From contig NZ_PJII01000003.1 in NCBI RefSeq assembly GCF_002929215.1, positions 124,001 to 188,000 of the forward strand: a DNA stretch of 64,000 nt. The letters run 5' to 3'. Numbering within the stretch: position 1 is the stretch's first letter; each line of letters opens with the position of its first letter. The DNA comes from Arthrobacter sp. ZGTC412 (GTDB taxonomy: Bacteria; Actinomycetota; Actinomycetes; Actinomycetales; Micrococcaceae). Positions 8,619 through 17,795 of this stretch are shown piece by piece. A program made the translations under genes and the position numbers. The notes below the pieces were generated by a model. The model was given only the letters and a program-made list of their open reading frames with translations. It was not told the origin of the DNA and searched no databases.

Positions 8619-9593
8619 GTGATGCAATCCCCCCTTCCCGTGCGCGACGGCGTCAACGCCACCCGCCTGCGCCTTCCCGGGGAGGGCCCATGGGATACGG
8701 CGATGGACTACATGATGCACCGCTGGGGGCATATCGATCCGCAGGGCATCGAGGACAGGTTCGACGCCGGCGAGATCGTTGGCGAGGGCGGGGCACCGCT
8801 GAGCCGCTCCACTCCGTTGCAGGACCACACTTTCATTTGGTACTACCGGACGCTGCCTCCCGAAACCCGCATTCCCGTGGAGCTGGACATCCTGCACCAG
8901 GACGAGCACCTGCTGGTGGTGGACAAGCCGCACTTCCTGCCCACCACGCCGGGCGGCACCTACATCCAGGAATCCGCCCTGGTGCGCCTGCGGAACCAGC
9001 TGGACCTGCCGGACCTGATTCCCATGCACCGGCTGGACCGCATGACGGCCGGCGTCCTGCTGCTGTCCACAAATCCTGACACCCGCGGCAAGTACCAGGT
9101 GCTCTTTGAAAAGCGCCAGGTCCAGAAGGACTACGAGTGTGTCTCCGCCGCAGAGCCCGCCCAGGGGTATCCCGCCATCGAATTTCCGGTGGTGGTGCGC
9201 AACCGCATGACCAAGTCCCGCAGCTATCTGTTGGCCGAGGTGATCGACGGCGAGCCAAACGCGGAGACGCGGATTGAGCGGCTGGAAACGTTCGACGGCG
9301 GTGCTTCCGCCGCCGCTGCGGCCTCCGGAAGTCCGGAGCGGCGGGCTCTGTACAGGCTGGAACCCCACACCGGAAAGACCCACCAGCTGCGGGTGCACAT
9401 GGCGTCCCTGGGGCTGGGGATCGTTAACGACGCGTTCTACCCCGAGCTGCTGGACAAGGCCCCGGACGACTACACCAAGCCCCTACAACTCCTTGCCCGC
9501 GGCATCCGGTTTGTGGACCCCATCTCCGGGAAGCCGGTGGAGTACCGCAGCCGCCTGCTGCTCAGCGAGGCCGCCGGTTCCTTTACCGGGTGA
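8619..9593 (+). CDS. RluA-family pseudouridine synthase
   Basis: 324 residues. Converts uridine to pseudouridine in rRNA or tRNA. The catalytic motif HRLDRMTAG gives nucleophile Asp140. Motif I (HQDEHLLVVDKPHFLPTTPGG) and the C-terminal KTHQLRVHMASLG motif are intact. There is no clear N-terminal S4 domain; the ~90-residue N-terminal part (MDYMMHRWG) matches the actinobacterial RluA-like subgroup of unknown RNA target. GTG at 8619 is followed at once by ATG. A -10-like TAGAAT at 8607-8612 lies exactly seven bases ahead with no Shine-Dalgarno, suggesting leaderless translation. Confidence 0.9.
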   Translation: MMQSPLPVRDGVNATRLRLPGEGPWDTAMDYMMHRWGHIDPQGIEDRFDAGEIVGEGGAPLSRSTPLQDHTFIWYYRTLPPETRIPVELDILHQDEHLLVVDKPHFLPTTPGGTYIQESALVRLRNQLDLPDLIPMHRLDRMTAGVLLLSTNPDTRGKYQVLFEKRQVQKDYECVSAAEPAQGYPAIEFPVVVRNRMTKSRSYLLAEVIDGEPNAETRIERLETFDGGASAAAAASGSPERRALYRLEPHTGKTHQLRVHMASLGLGIVNDAFYPELLDKAPDDYTKPLQLLARGIRFVDPISGKPVEYRSRLLLSEAAGSFTG

Positions 9594-9597
9594 CCGT

Positions 9598-9785
9598 TCA
9601 GGGGCCGCGTATGACGGCGGTGGAGGCGTGCAGCCAGGCTTCCCGGGTGTCCGGCAGCAGGGCCTGATAGTTCAGGGGACCGCCGGAGACCAGGGACCGG
9701 TCGCAGGGGACATCGAGGACTTCCCTGGTCACGTTCGAGACGTGGGACCGCGTCCGGTTGAGAAGCTGCAAAATCGGTTTGCAGA
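9598..9785 (-). pseudogene. Gene remnants in a 362-base gap (minus-strand 3' end plus plus-strand fragment)
   Basis: The stretch 9594-9955 has no intact gene. On the minus strand, 9785 down to a stop at 9598-9600 reads as well-formed coding sequence with GC-rich third positions (fragments VSNVTREVLDVPCD and NYQALLPDTREAWLHAS), but no start or upstream domain is present in frame. Just beyond it on the plus strand, 9787-9860 carries another coding-like tail (DELGVPPSDQLSDLVSDFIRR, stop) that opens only after a stop codon near 9757. I read these as 3' ends of deleted genes; the families are not recognised. Confidence 0.35.
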
Positions 9786-9955
9786 CCGGTTCACGACGAA
9801 CTCGGCGTCCCGCCTTCGGACCAGCTCAGCGACCTCGTGTCCGACTTCATCCGGCGCTGAGGCCTGCCGGCAAACGGTCCCGGGCCTGGGCCTGGGCGGC
9901 AACTCCGTGGCAGACCCACGGTCCCACCCACCCGAATCTGCGGTACGTTGTGGCA

Positions 9956-10576
9956 ATGGACTTCGGCGGCGCTGACAGCTGGGGGACGGCCATCTATTTC
10001 TGGATCATCCCCATTGTGCTCGGCGATGCCATCTTTCCGCCCGTCCCTTCCGAGATGGTGGTGATCACCGGCGGTGCGCTTTCCGCCGACGGCCGGGCCA
10101 ACGTGTTCCTGGTGCTGGCCCTGTCCGCCCTGGCCTCCTGGCTCGGCGATGTTGTGGTGTTCCAACTGTTCAGGCGGCGGCTGAGCCACGTCCTTGACCG
10201 TTGGAACTGGGGCCGGCGCGTGCACTCCGGAATCCACGAAGCGATTGCCAAAGCGGGCCGCTCGTCCACGTACGGAACCATTATCGGAGCCAGGTTCATC
10301 CCGGGCGGACGGCTGGCCACATCCGCCACTGCCGGGATCGCCAACGTCTCGGTCCGCGGCTTCAGCCTGTGCGCGGGGCTCGGGGCGGTGCTCTGGGCAT
10401 GCTGGCTCGTGGGCCTTGGCTACTTCACCGGTTCGGCAACCGGCCTGCCGTTCTGGGCCAGCTCGCTGATCGGGGTGGCGCTGGGACTGCTGATCGGCGT
10501 CGTCGTCGGCATCATTGTGACGCGGCGGCGCGGCAACAGATCGCCGGTTGAGGAGCCGGAGCCCCCGTTGGCCTAG
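9956..10576 (+). CDS. DedA/SNARE-associated (VTT domain) membrane protein
   Basis: 206 residues with about five hydrophobic segments. DedA signatures are visible: the early GDAIFPPVPSE motif with its conserved Pro and Glu, and the later GARFIPGGRLATSATAG motif containing the conserved Arg and Gly residues. DedA proteins are implicated in membrane homeostasis and lipid-carrier scrambling or recycling. The start ATG follows a TACGTT -10 element (9944-9949) by seven bases with no Shine-Dalgarno, so the message is probably leaderless. It is monocistronic, with gene remnants upstream and a convergent protease gene downstream. Confidence 0.88.
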   Translation: MDFGGADSWGTAIYFWIIPIVLGDAIFPPVPSEMVVITGGALSADGRANVFLVLALSALASWLGDVVVFQLFRRRLSHVLDRWNWGRRVHSGIHEAIAKAGRSSTYGTIIGARFIPGGRLATSATAGIANVSVRGFSLCAGLGAVLWACWLVGLGYFTGSATGLPFWASSLIGVALGLLIGVVVGIIVTRRRGNRSPVEEPEPPLA

Positions 10577-10706
10577 GTGTCATTCCCGGCGACGTTGTAA
10601 TCAGCGTGGTGTGTTGTGTGTACAGCGGAGCGGATTGTTTCTGCTTCACGGAACACATGGCATTCGGCCCACCCGTGGCGATCAAAGGGAAGTCGCTGTC
10701 GCATTG

Positions 10707-12536
10707 TCAGCGGCCTCTAGTGAATCTAAGTCTCCTGATCCCAAATGTAAAAGCCGCTGCACAAAGAACTGATCCGACCGCGACTGCCCACATCGGGTTG
10801 TTCTCCTGAGTAACGGCCTTACCCTCCATGGGGTCTGCTAATGCGCCCCCGACGGGAGCGATAGCCGAAGCACCACGTGGTGATGGGGCAGAGGCCGCAG
10901 CTGCTGTTGCCGACGGCGCCGTTTCGGGTTCGTTGCTGACATGGTCCCCTACCGCCATAGGTGCAAGCACTTCCGGTGCAGCCACCGACACTTCCTGCTC
11001 CGCGTTGCCGGCATCGGATGTGGATTGGGCGAAAGTGGATGCAACCTGGTGAGAGGAATCGTAAGCCTGCGCAGGGGCAGGAACATGGACAGGTGCTGGC
11101 GCTGGGACGGGCGCCGGCGCAGGCGCCGCATCATCAGCATAGGGAGTGGGACTGGGAGCAGAAACAGGAGCAGGAGCTTCAACGGCACTTACGGCGGGGG
11201 CAAGAGATTCAGTTGCAGCTACTGTCGCTTCCGCGGGAGGGAGAACAGAAGCTACTGTTCCTTGGAGCCCACAATGTGTCCCTACTCCAGACCATGCATC
11301 GCCGAGTTTCAGCTGTGAGCAGGCGGGAAGGGCAGGAGTGGGAGGGGGTACAAATAGCAATCTGTTAGGAGTTGCACCCTTGTTGGCGCTGACTAAACCC
11401 GCAGTAGCGTTATTGATTATTGTCTGTTGAACTTCTGCTGGAGACAGCGAACGGTAACGGGAAAGCAGAATTGCAGCTGCACCAGAAACGTGAGGAGTAG
11501 CCATTGAGGTGCCATCCAAAGTGTTGTATCCGGTAGGAGAGCTGTTCCACGCAGACCTGACGGACACTCCGGGAGCCTGAATATCAACGCAGGAACCGTA
11601 GTTGGACCATGCAGCTAGAGCATCGTTGATATCCGTTGCTGCGACTGTAATGGCAGATGAAACTCGGGCGGGGTAAGTAGCACATGCATCCTCACCGGAG
11701 TTGCCTGCTGCTGCCACCACCGTAATTCCATCATTTATGGCTCCGTGAACGGCTTCCTCAAATGAGGCATTGGTAAAACCGCCGACGCTGAGGTTCATGA
11801 CGGCTGGCTGGCCGGCAAAATGATGTGAAATCGCCCAGTCAATCCCCGCCATAACGGTTGAAGACCAGCCACTCCCGTCGCACTCAAGCGCTCGAACGGG
11901 GATGATGTTCGCTTTCCTGGCAACGCCATAAGTTGTTCCAGCGGCGCTTCCGGCGACATGTGTTCCATGACCGTTGCAGTCATTAACCCCTTTGCCATCA
12001 TTGATTCCGTTCCACATTGCAGGAACCCTGCCGGAAAACTCTGAATGGGAGAGGTACAACCCGGTATCAACAACGTAGACGTTCACCCCGGCGCCTTCAT
12101 CCCCGATGCTGTACTGTCCGTCTCTTCCAGATCGTTGATCTACTCGGTCAAGCCCCCATAGAGAAGTAGAACTTGAAATCGAAGCACGGCTGTCAAGTTC
12201 GACGGACGCCACGTCTTCTGAATTTTCCAGCGACTCCAACTCCTTAGGTGTCGCGACAACTACTGAAGCTTTCATTGCGTGGGAAAGAGTCCCTTTTACT
12301 TCAATTCCTTGTTGTTCCAAAGCCTCAGACTCGGCTTCCGCATTCACATCATTGGCGTACCGCACAATGTACCTCTTCTCCCCTTCCGGCGGAGTGGAAA
12401 TATAGGAAAGACTCTGGGATGGCCAAGCATTAACTACGGGAAGGGCATGAGCAACAGCAGGGGTTATAGATAGCGCTATCGATCCAGCGAAAATGGAAAT
12501 AACAGCTAAAGGTGAATAGGACGAAAACTTTTTCAA
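10707..12536 (-). CDS. Secreted, membrane-anchored subtilisin-like serine protease (S8)
   Basis: 609 residues: Sec signal peptide (about 1-31, cleavage near AHA), an I9-type propeptide (about 54-118, starting KRYIVRY), the S8 catalytic domain, a disordered Ala/Pro/Ser-rich stalk (about 420-570), one transmembrane helix (about 580-600) and an Arg-rich cytoplasmic tail. The triad is complete: Asp157 (VVDTG), His190 (NGHGTH), Ser344 (GTSMATPH), with oxyanion Asn279. The start is TTG with GGAA upstream. The anchor resembles mycosins of ESX systems, but the I9 propeptide and lack of ESX genes argue against that role. Sampled base composition is near 50% GC against about 70% in the next gene, so recent acquisition is likely. 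Confidence 0.9.
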   Translation of the reverse strand: MKKFSSYSPLAVISIFAGSIALSITPAVAHALPVVNAWPSQSLSYISTPPEGEKRYIVRYANDVNAEAESEALEQQGIEVKGTLSHAMKASVVVATPKELESLENSEDVASVELDSRASISSSTSLWGLDRVDQRSGRDGQYSIGDEGAGVNVYVVDTGLYLSHSEFSGRVPAMWNGINDGKGVNDCNGHGTHVAGSAAGTTYGVARKANIIPVRALECDGSGWSSTVMAGIDWAISHHFAGQPAVMNLSVGGFTNASFEEAVHGAINDGITVVAAAGNSGEDACATYPARVSSAITVAATDINDALAAWSNYGSCVDIQAPGVSVRSAWNSSPTGYNTLDGTSMATPHVSGAAAILLSRYRSLSPAEVQQTIINNATAGLVSANKGATPNRLLFVPPPTPALPACSQLKLGDAWSGVGTHCGLQGTVASVLPPAEATVAATESLAPAVSAVEAPAPVSAPSPTPYADDAAPAPAPVPAPAPVHVPAPAQAYDSSHQVASTFAQSTSDAGNAEQEVSVAAPEVLAPMAVGDHVSNEPETAPSATAAAASAPSPRGASAIAPVGGALADPMEGKAVTQENNPMWAVAVGSVLCAAAFTFGIRRLRFTRGR

Positions 12537-12964
12537 TGCAATTTCCGTTCTGAGATCTTTGGAGTGAAGGCCGTGTGAACACGCAACGCAGCCTCGGTGT
12601 GGTCACGGGCGATGTGCGGGGCGTGGTCGTGAATGTCTTTTGGCGTTCCTCTAGACTCATCCTGATTGCCCCCCCGGCCTTCAATTCGTGTCCGTGCACC
12701 TCAGCGCCGCCCGGATACGTATTCCCTGAGCGGGACCAGCAAGGCCTCTTTGCCGAGCTGACCCCAGTAACTGTAGACACGGATTTTGGCTACAAGAACG
12801 GGATTGGGTTCACAATGCTTATTCCTGCGGAAATCTTGCGCGCTGTACGCGACAAACCTTGGCTTATGTTGAGGAGCCACCTCAGGACCTACACCAACCG
12901 GGGGTTACACCGGTCGCCCCGGCCAGACCAATGGGCAGGGCGCCGGGACGAGGCATGGAGCAGG
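12537..12964. other. 428-base region without a convincing gene
   Basis: Between the protease gene and the next minus-strand gene. It contains the protease promoter region (near 12540-12600) and open frames on both strands, but none has a ribosome binding site, a recognised motif or consistent third-position GC. It may mark the edge of the low-GC protease islet. I see no terminal repeats or integrase fragment here. Confidence 0.4.
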
Positions 12965-13270
12965 TTAGACAGGTGCCCAGCGGCCCCGGCTGCGCCGCAG
13001 CACCATCAGCGAGCCGGTCAGCGCAACGCGTTCGACGGCGTCGCGCATCATGGCTGCCGACTCCAGCGCCTGCTGGTTCTCACCGCTGTATTCCGTGGCT
13101 TCCACGAGGAAGCGGAGGTTCAGCTGCGGCACCCCGCCGGCGATCTGCAGCTGGTTCGACTCAACATGGTGGCGTGTTTCCAGTGCCTCCACCGCTGCAT
13201 CCATTACTGCTTCGGGCGGAGTGCCGGGGCGCAGGCCAGTGATCTTGAGGCGGGTCTGGAACGAGGGCAT
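12965..13270 (-). CDS. Small conserved-looking hypothetical protein (101 aa)
   Basis: Soluble 101-residue protein: alternating beta strands and helices (KITGLRPGTPPEAVMDAAVEALE, then HHVESNQLQIAGGVPQLNLRFLVEA), ending in a basic RRSRGRW tail. Third-codon positions are GC-rich, as in neighbouring core genes, which supports real coding. No family is recognised; the ferredoxin-like alternation suggests a small alpha/beta domain, and no catalytic motif is seen. It lies downstream of ppc in the same direction, separated by the palindromic repeat. Confidence 0.65.
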   Translation of the reverse strand: MPSFQTRLKITGLRPGTPPEAVMDAAVEALETRHHVESNQLQIAGGVPQLNLRFLVEATEYSGENQQALESAAMMRDAVERVALTGSLMVLRRSRGRWAPV

Positions 13271-13294
13271 GCCCCCAACCCTACCCAGACGCTC

Positions 13295-13355
13295 GTTGCC
13301 CTATCACTTATGGTCCTCATCCGGGCCGTTTGAGAACCGTAAGTGATAGGGCAAC
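13295..13355. repeat. Dispersed 61-bp palindromic element, copy 1
   Basis: Left arm GTTGCCCTATCACTTA (13295-13310) and right arm 13340-13355 are perfect 16-bp inverse complements. Inside, GGTCCTCA and TGAGAACC pair with one mismatch. It lies 7 bases after the ppc stop codon. The same sequence core recurs at 35703 and 50833, making this a REP-like family. As RNA it would form a stable hairpin protecting or ending the ppc message. Confidence 0.8.
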
Positions 13356-13362
13356 AGCGGCT

Positions 13363-16185
13363 TTACCCGGTGTTTCGCAGGCCGGCGGCCACGCCGTTGA
13401 CGGTGATCAGCATGGCCCGCTGGAGGCGTTCGTCGATCTCGGCCCCGCTGATGCCGTCGGCCTTTCCTGCAGCTTCCGCGCGGACGCGGCGGAGGAGCTC
13501 CACCTGCAGGTAGCTGATGGGGTCCAGGTACTGGTCGCGGATCTCGAGTGAGCGCTTCAGCGTGGGCTGGGCGTCCAGGAGCAGCCTCTCCCCCGTCAGG
13601 TTCTGAACCTCGGCCACGGTGAGGTCGTATTCCTCGCGGATGACCCGGAAGATGTGGTGCAGCTCGCCGGGGACCAGAGTGGACACGTAGTACCCGGCAA
13701 TATCCATGTCCGTCTTGGCGAGGGTCATCTCCACGTTGGAAAGCACCGACCGGAAGAAGTGCCAGTTTTCCCACATCTCCACCAGCTGCGCAGAGTTCCC
13801 TGCCTCACGGGCAGCCTTGAGGCCAGACCCGACGCCGAACCAGCCGGGGACGATCTGGCGGGACTGGGTCCAGCCGAACACCCACGGGATGGCGCGCAGG
13901 CCGCCGAGCCCCGCGCCTGAATCCGGGCGCTTGGACGGGCGGGAGCCGATGTTCAGGGAACCCAGCTGTTCCACCGGCGTGGAGGCCAGGAAGTAGGCGG
14001 GCAGGTCGGGATCGTCGATCAGGTTCCGGTACTGCTCAAAAGCGGCGTCGGAGATGGTTTCCATCACGTGCCCGTACCGTTCGCGCTGGTCAGCAGAGGT
14101 GCGCGGGTCGCGGTGCAGGGCGGAACCCTGCAGAACGGCAGCGAGGGACAGCTCAAGGTTTTCGCGGGCCAGCTCGGGCAGCGAGTACTTGTCCGAGATG
14201 ACCTCGCCCTGCTCGGTGAACTTGATTTCGCCTTCCAGGACGCCGTTGGGCTGGGCCAGGATGGCGTCGTAGGTGGGTCCGCCGCCGCGGCCCACGGACC
14301 CGCCGCGGCCATGGAAGAGGCGCACGCGCACGCCATGCTTGGCGGCCACGTCCCGCAGCTTGCGCTGGGTCTTGTGGATTTCCCACTGGCTGGTCATCAC
14401 ACCGGATTCCTTATTGGAGTCCGAGTAGCCCAGCATGACTTCCTGGACGTTGCCGCGAAGGCGCACCAGTTCGCGGTAGGAGGGATCGGACAGCAACTGG
14501 TCCACGATCTCGGCGGACGCGCGGAGCTCCTCCACTGTTTCCAGCAGCGGCGCGAAACCGATCTTGGCGTACGGCTTTTCGCCGAAGAGGTTCACCAGGC
14601 CGGCTTCACGCGCCAGCACGGCGGCGGCCAGTACGTCATCGGCGCCGCGGGTCATGGAGATGATGTACGTCTCGATGACGTCCGGTCCGTAGGCGCGCAG
14701 GGCACGCCGGATCTCGCGGAAGACGTCGTACGTGCCGTCAGCGGCGCCGTCGAGCTTGATCGGGTGGCCGGACAGCGGCCGGCGGGACGCGAGTTCGGAG
14801 CCGAGCACTTCGAAGCGTTCCTCGCGGCTCAGTTCCGCGTACCGCAGCCCGGGCCCGCCGATTCGGTCCATAAGCTGGCCCACGGCGTCGTGGTGGTGGT
14901 CCGCATGTTCGCGGATGTCCAGGGTGGCAAGGTGCAGGCCGAAGGAGGCGACGGCGCGGCGGACCCTGGCAAGGGCACCGTCGGCAGCCAGCGACGCCGA
15001 GTGGTTGCGGAGCGAGAGTTCCAGCAGTTGGAGGTCCGCCAGGAGTTCGTCGGTTCCGCTGTAGTCCCGGCCGTGCTCGTGGTTGGAGTTTGCCGCTACC
15101 CGTTTGCCGGTGTTGATCAGCTTCGCCTTGATGCATGTGAGCTTCAGGCGGTAGGGCTCCTGGGCGTTCAGCTCCAGCACCCGCCGGTCCAGGCCGGGCA
15201 GCTTCTTCAGGTCGGCGTCGATGGAATCCAGCAGTGCCTCGTCCGCGCCGGCGAGCGAGGTGGAGTTGGAGAGGATGGAGATCAGCTCGTCCATCATGCC
15301 GATGCTGATCCGGACAGCGTGCTGGTTCTGGATCTGCAGGATTTCCCGGGTTACTGCCGCGGTGACGTTGGGGTTGCCGTCACGGTCGCCGCCAATCCAG
15401 GAACCGAAGCGGATGGGTGCGTCCTGGGACGCGAGGCTGACGCCGTGTTCGCCCAGCAGTTCTGACAGCTCGGTCAGCATTTCAGGCATGGCGTCGGTGA
15501 GGATGCCGCCCAGGTAGTAGATCGCGTTCCGGGCTTCATCCACCGGTGTGGGCCGGACCTGGCGGAGTTCGTCCGTCTGCCACATCTGGTCGATAATCTC
15601 GGCGAGCTGGCGGTCCTGGCGGCGGCGTGCCGTGCTGCCCTCGGCGGTGGGCTGGGCCAGGACGTCGGAAAGTTTCCGGATCTTGTCCAGCACCGAGCGG
15701 CGCGAGGCCTCCGTGGGGTGGGCGGTGAAAATGGGCCGGACATCCAGGGCGTTGACTACTTCCTGCAGCACCCCGGAGCCGGCCTGTTCAACGATCTCCG
15801 TGACGGTTTTTGCGAGCCAGCCGTCCTTTTCCGCGCGGGTCCGCAGGCCACGCACGCGGTGGACCTGTTCGGCCGCGTTGGCAAGGTGGAAGTAGAAGGC
15901 GAAGGCACGGACCAGGTCGGTGGCCTGCTCGATGGGCAGGGAGCCGAGGAGTTCGCGGACCTGGGCCACGACGTCGTGCGCGCTCCACGGGCCGGTGGCA
16001 TCCGCACCCCCGCGGGCTGCTTCCTTGGATTCCTTGGTGAGGAGGCGGACCTGCTCCACGAGGTCCAGGAGCTCCGGCCCGTGCTGGCGGACCAGGGATT
16101 CACCCAGGAGGGTGGACACGCGGCGGACGTCTGCCCTCAGTTCGGAGGCAAGATCTGTTTCGGGATGTGCTGCAGTGTGAGCCAT
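13363..16185 (-). CDS. ppc: Phosphoenolpyruvate carboxylase
   Basis: 940 residues, full family length. Forms oxaloacetate from PEP and bicarbonate, the main anaplerotic reaction in many actinobacteria. Catalytic His156 sits in [12 protein letters not shown]; the [10 protein letters not shown] motif and the Gly-rich [14 protein letters not shown] loop are intact, and the C-terminus ends in a RNTG motif that contributes to allosteric aspartate binding in this family. ATG start. The 113-base upstream region separates it from a small membrane-protein gene. It is followed by a strong palindromic element that may act as terminator or 3' stabiliser. Confidence 0.96.
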   Translation of the reverse strand: MAHTAAHPETDLASELRADVRRVSTLLGESLVRQHGPELLDLVEQVRLLTKESKEAARGGADATGPWSAHDVVAQVRELLGSLPIEQATDLVRAFAFYFHLANAAEQVHRVRGLRTRAEKDGWLAKTVTEIVEQAGSGVLQEVVNALDVRPIFTAHPTEASRRSVLDKIRKLSDVLAQPTAEGSTARRRQDRQLAEIIDQMWQTDELRQVRPTPVDEARNAIYYLGGILTDAMPEMLTELSELLGEHGVSLASQDAPIRFGSWIGGDRDGNPNVTAAVTREILQIQNQHAVRISIGMMDELISILSNSTSLAGADEALLDSIDADLKKLPGLDRRVLELNAQEPYRLKLTCIKAKLINTGKRVAANSNHEHGRDYSGTDELLADLQLLELSLRNHSASLAADGALARVRRAVASFGLHLATLDIREHADHHHDAVGQLMDRIGGPGLRYAELSREERFEVLGSELASRRPLSGHPIKLDGAADGTYDVFREIRRALRAYGPDVIETYIISMTRGADDVLAAAVLAREAGLVNLFGEKPYAKIGFAPLLETVEELRASAEIVDQLLSDPSYRELVRLRGNVQEVMLGYSDSNKESGVMTSQWEIHKTQRKLRDVAAKHGVRVRLFHGRGGSVGRGGGPTYDAILAQPNGVLEGEIKFTEQGEVISDKYSLPELARENLELSLAAVLQGSALHRDPRTSADQRERYGHVMETISDAAFEQYRNLIDDPDLPAYFLASTPVEQLGSLNIGSRPSKRPDSGAGLGGLRAIPWVFGWTQSRQIVPGWFGVGSGLKAAREAGNSAQLVEMWENWHFFRSVLSNVEMTLAKTDMDIAGYYVSTLVPGELHHIFRVIREEYDLTVAEVQNLTGERLLLDAQPTLKRSLEIRDQYLDPISYLQVELLRRVRAEAAGKADGISGAEIDERLQRAMLITVNGVAAGLRNTG

Positions 16186-16298
16186 GGAAGCTATCTTTCG
16201 AGGGTTTCGGACTTGGCTCGTACACTGCGCTGGATACTGTGAGCCACGTTACTAGCTAAAGATGCTACCCGCAGTCCGGGGCCCCGCGGGAATCCGTC

Positions 16299-16859
16299 TC
16301 AGATAATGTCAGCACCGGAACGATAGCCGACATGCTGCTTCACGCTCTCAAGCTCCGCCCGCAGCTGTGCAAGCTCCCTCCTGGAGGCAGCAAATTCAGC
16401 CTTGCGACGTTTGGTTTCCCAAGCGTTGCCGATAAGGACGCACAGGCCGGCCGGTGCAGCGGCAGCAAGGGCCCAGCCGGCCGCAACAAAAAAGTCCAGC
16501 GCCACCGGAAGTGCGGCGCGGAATTCCACGAACTCGTTGACGACGTCGGCAACGCCGCTGAGCGTCCCGTCCAGCGGTTCCAGGAACTGCCCTATCATGG
16601 GCGTTTCCGAGAGCGACGGCGGATCGAGCTTGGCTTCCTTATCGCCGCCCCAGCGGCCTTCGCCCAAATGATTCAGTACGTAGATGCCAGCGGCTAGGCT
16701 GGCTGCAATGAATACGTGCACGCCGGCGAACAGGGCCAGATCCGGACGCCAAGGCCGCCGCAACAGCAGCACCACGGCCGCGAAAGCCAGTGCCACGATC
16801 CAGGTCAGGTATTTGAGCCAGTCGCTGCTGACTCCCGCAAGTAGGTCCACAGCATCCAT
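16299..16859 (-). CDS. Hypothetical membrane protein with C-terminal coiled coil
   Basis: 186 residues: hydrophobic segments near 15-33, 40-62 and 118-146, then a charged helical tail (ETKRRKAEFAASRRELAQL) with heptad-like spacing likely to form a cytoplasmic coiled coil. A polar stretch with several Glu/Asp residues at 66-95 is probably outside the membrane. No family is recognised. It lies upstream of ppc in the same direction but 113 bases away, so linkage is weak. It is divergent from the DUF1684 gene. Confidence 0.65.
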   Translation of the reverse strand: MDAVDLLAGVSSDWLKYLTWIVALAFAAVVLLLRRPWRPDLALFAGVHVFIAASLAAGIYVLNHLGEGRWGGDKEAKLDPPSLSETPMIGQFLEPLDGTLSGVADVVNEFVEFRAALPVALDFFVAAGWALAAAAPAGLCVLIGNAWETKRRKAEFAASRRELAQLRAELESVKQHVGYRSGADII

Positions 16860-16967
16860 TCAACAGTGCGGACCACGTTGTTCTATGCATCCGCCCCGGC
16901 TCTGCTTCGGAATGAAGGAGAGCTCCTTGCAGTTGTAGCCGGGGCAAGGAGACCTCTGGAAGGAACC

Positions 16968-17795
16968 ATGAGCACCATTCCCGCCGCCAAGGTGGAGCGC
17001 TGGCAGCGCTTCCGCGACAACCGGAACAAGGCCCTCGCCGCCCGCCACGGCTGGCTGACCCTCACCTCCTTCCAGTGGCTGGAGGACTCCCCCGCCGCCG
17101 TCGAGCTGGTGCCCGGGCTGTGGTCAACGGACGGTACGACGGCGGTACTCACCGCAGTGCCGGCTGACGGGCTGTCCCTGGTGGATACGGGCGAAGCGCT
17201 CAAGGGGACTGTCTCCGCGGCCCTCGCCGATGAGGAGTCGCTGATGTGGGTCCAGTTCGGCGGCGCGGGCGGGACGCAGGTTGTGGTTGAGCTGGCCATG
17301 CGCGGAGGCAGGTACGCCGTCCGCACCCGGGACGCAGGCTCCCCCGTTTTTACCGGATTCGACGGCGTTCCCACCTATGGGTACGACCCCCTGTGGGAGG
17401 TGACCGGGAGGTTCGAACCCTACCCCGAGCCCGTGGAGGTGCCCATCGCGACAGCCAACCCGTTGGTGGACGGCATCCACCGCACGGTGGGCGAGGTTGT
17501 GTTCCGCCTTCCCGGCAGCGGCCACGAGTTCCGGCTGCAGGCGGAGGAGGAAAAGCTCGGCGCCCTGACCGTGACGTTCCACGATGAAACGAACGGCGAC
17601 ACCACCGATGACTGGCGCAAACTCGCTGTGCCCCGGCCCCGGCCGGACGGGTCCGTGGTCCTCGATTTCAACCGCGCCATCAATTACCCCAGTGCCTTCA
17701 CCCCCTACGGCACCTGCCCCATGCCCGTGAAGAACAATTCGCTGGACGTGCGGGTTGAGGCCGGCGAGATGCAGCCGTATCCTGCCGAGGACTAG
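16968..17795 (+). CDS. DUF1684 family protein
   Basis: 275 residues. Family hallmarks are the N-terminal RHGWLTLTSFQWLEDS segment and the near-C-terminal LDFNRAINYPSAFTPYGTCP / PVKNNSLDVRVEAGE block, whose Tyr/Pro/Cys pattern is the most conserved part. No reaction is established. The ATG at 16968 is preceded by GGAAGGAA, a reasonable Shine-Dalgarno, and is chosen over an upstream extension with no family match. The stop overlaps the convergent acyl-CoA dehydrogenase gene by 4 bases. Confidence 0.87.
   Translation: MSTIPAAKVERWQRFRDNRNKALAARHGWLTLTSFQWLEDSPAAVELVPGLWSTDGTTAVLTAVPADGLSLVDTGEALKGTVSAALADEESLMWVQFGGAGGTQVVVELAMRGGRYAVRTRDAGSPVFTGFDGVPTYGYDPLWEVTGRFEPYPEPVEVPIATANPLVDGIHRTVGEVVFRLPGSGHEFRLQAEEEKLGALTVTFHDETNGDTTDDWRKLAVPRPRPDGSVVLDFNRAINYPSAFTPYGTCPMPVKNNSLDVRVEAGEMQPYPAED

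Noticed and set aside
10707-12536. S8 protease as an ESX mycosin
   Set aside because: A C-terminal anchor and Pro-rich stalk are shared, but an I9 propeptide is present and no type VII secretion genes occur in the window.
12430-13333. Open frames on both strands between the protease and the 101-aa gene
   Set aside because: No ribosome binding site, no recognisable domain, and one frame overlaps the supported 101-aa gene; left as an unassigned region.
14068-15465. 465-codon open frame antisense to ppc
   Set aside because: Shadow of a GC-rich gene; no ribosome binding site or family features, while the ppc frame has all catalytic motifs.
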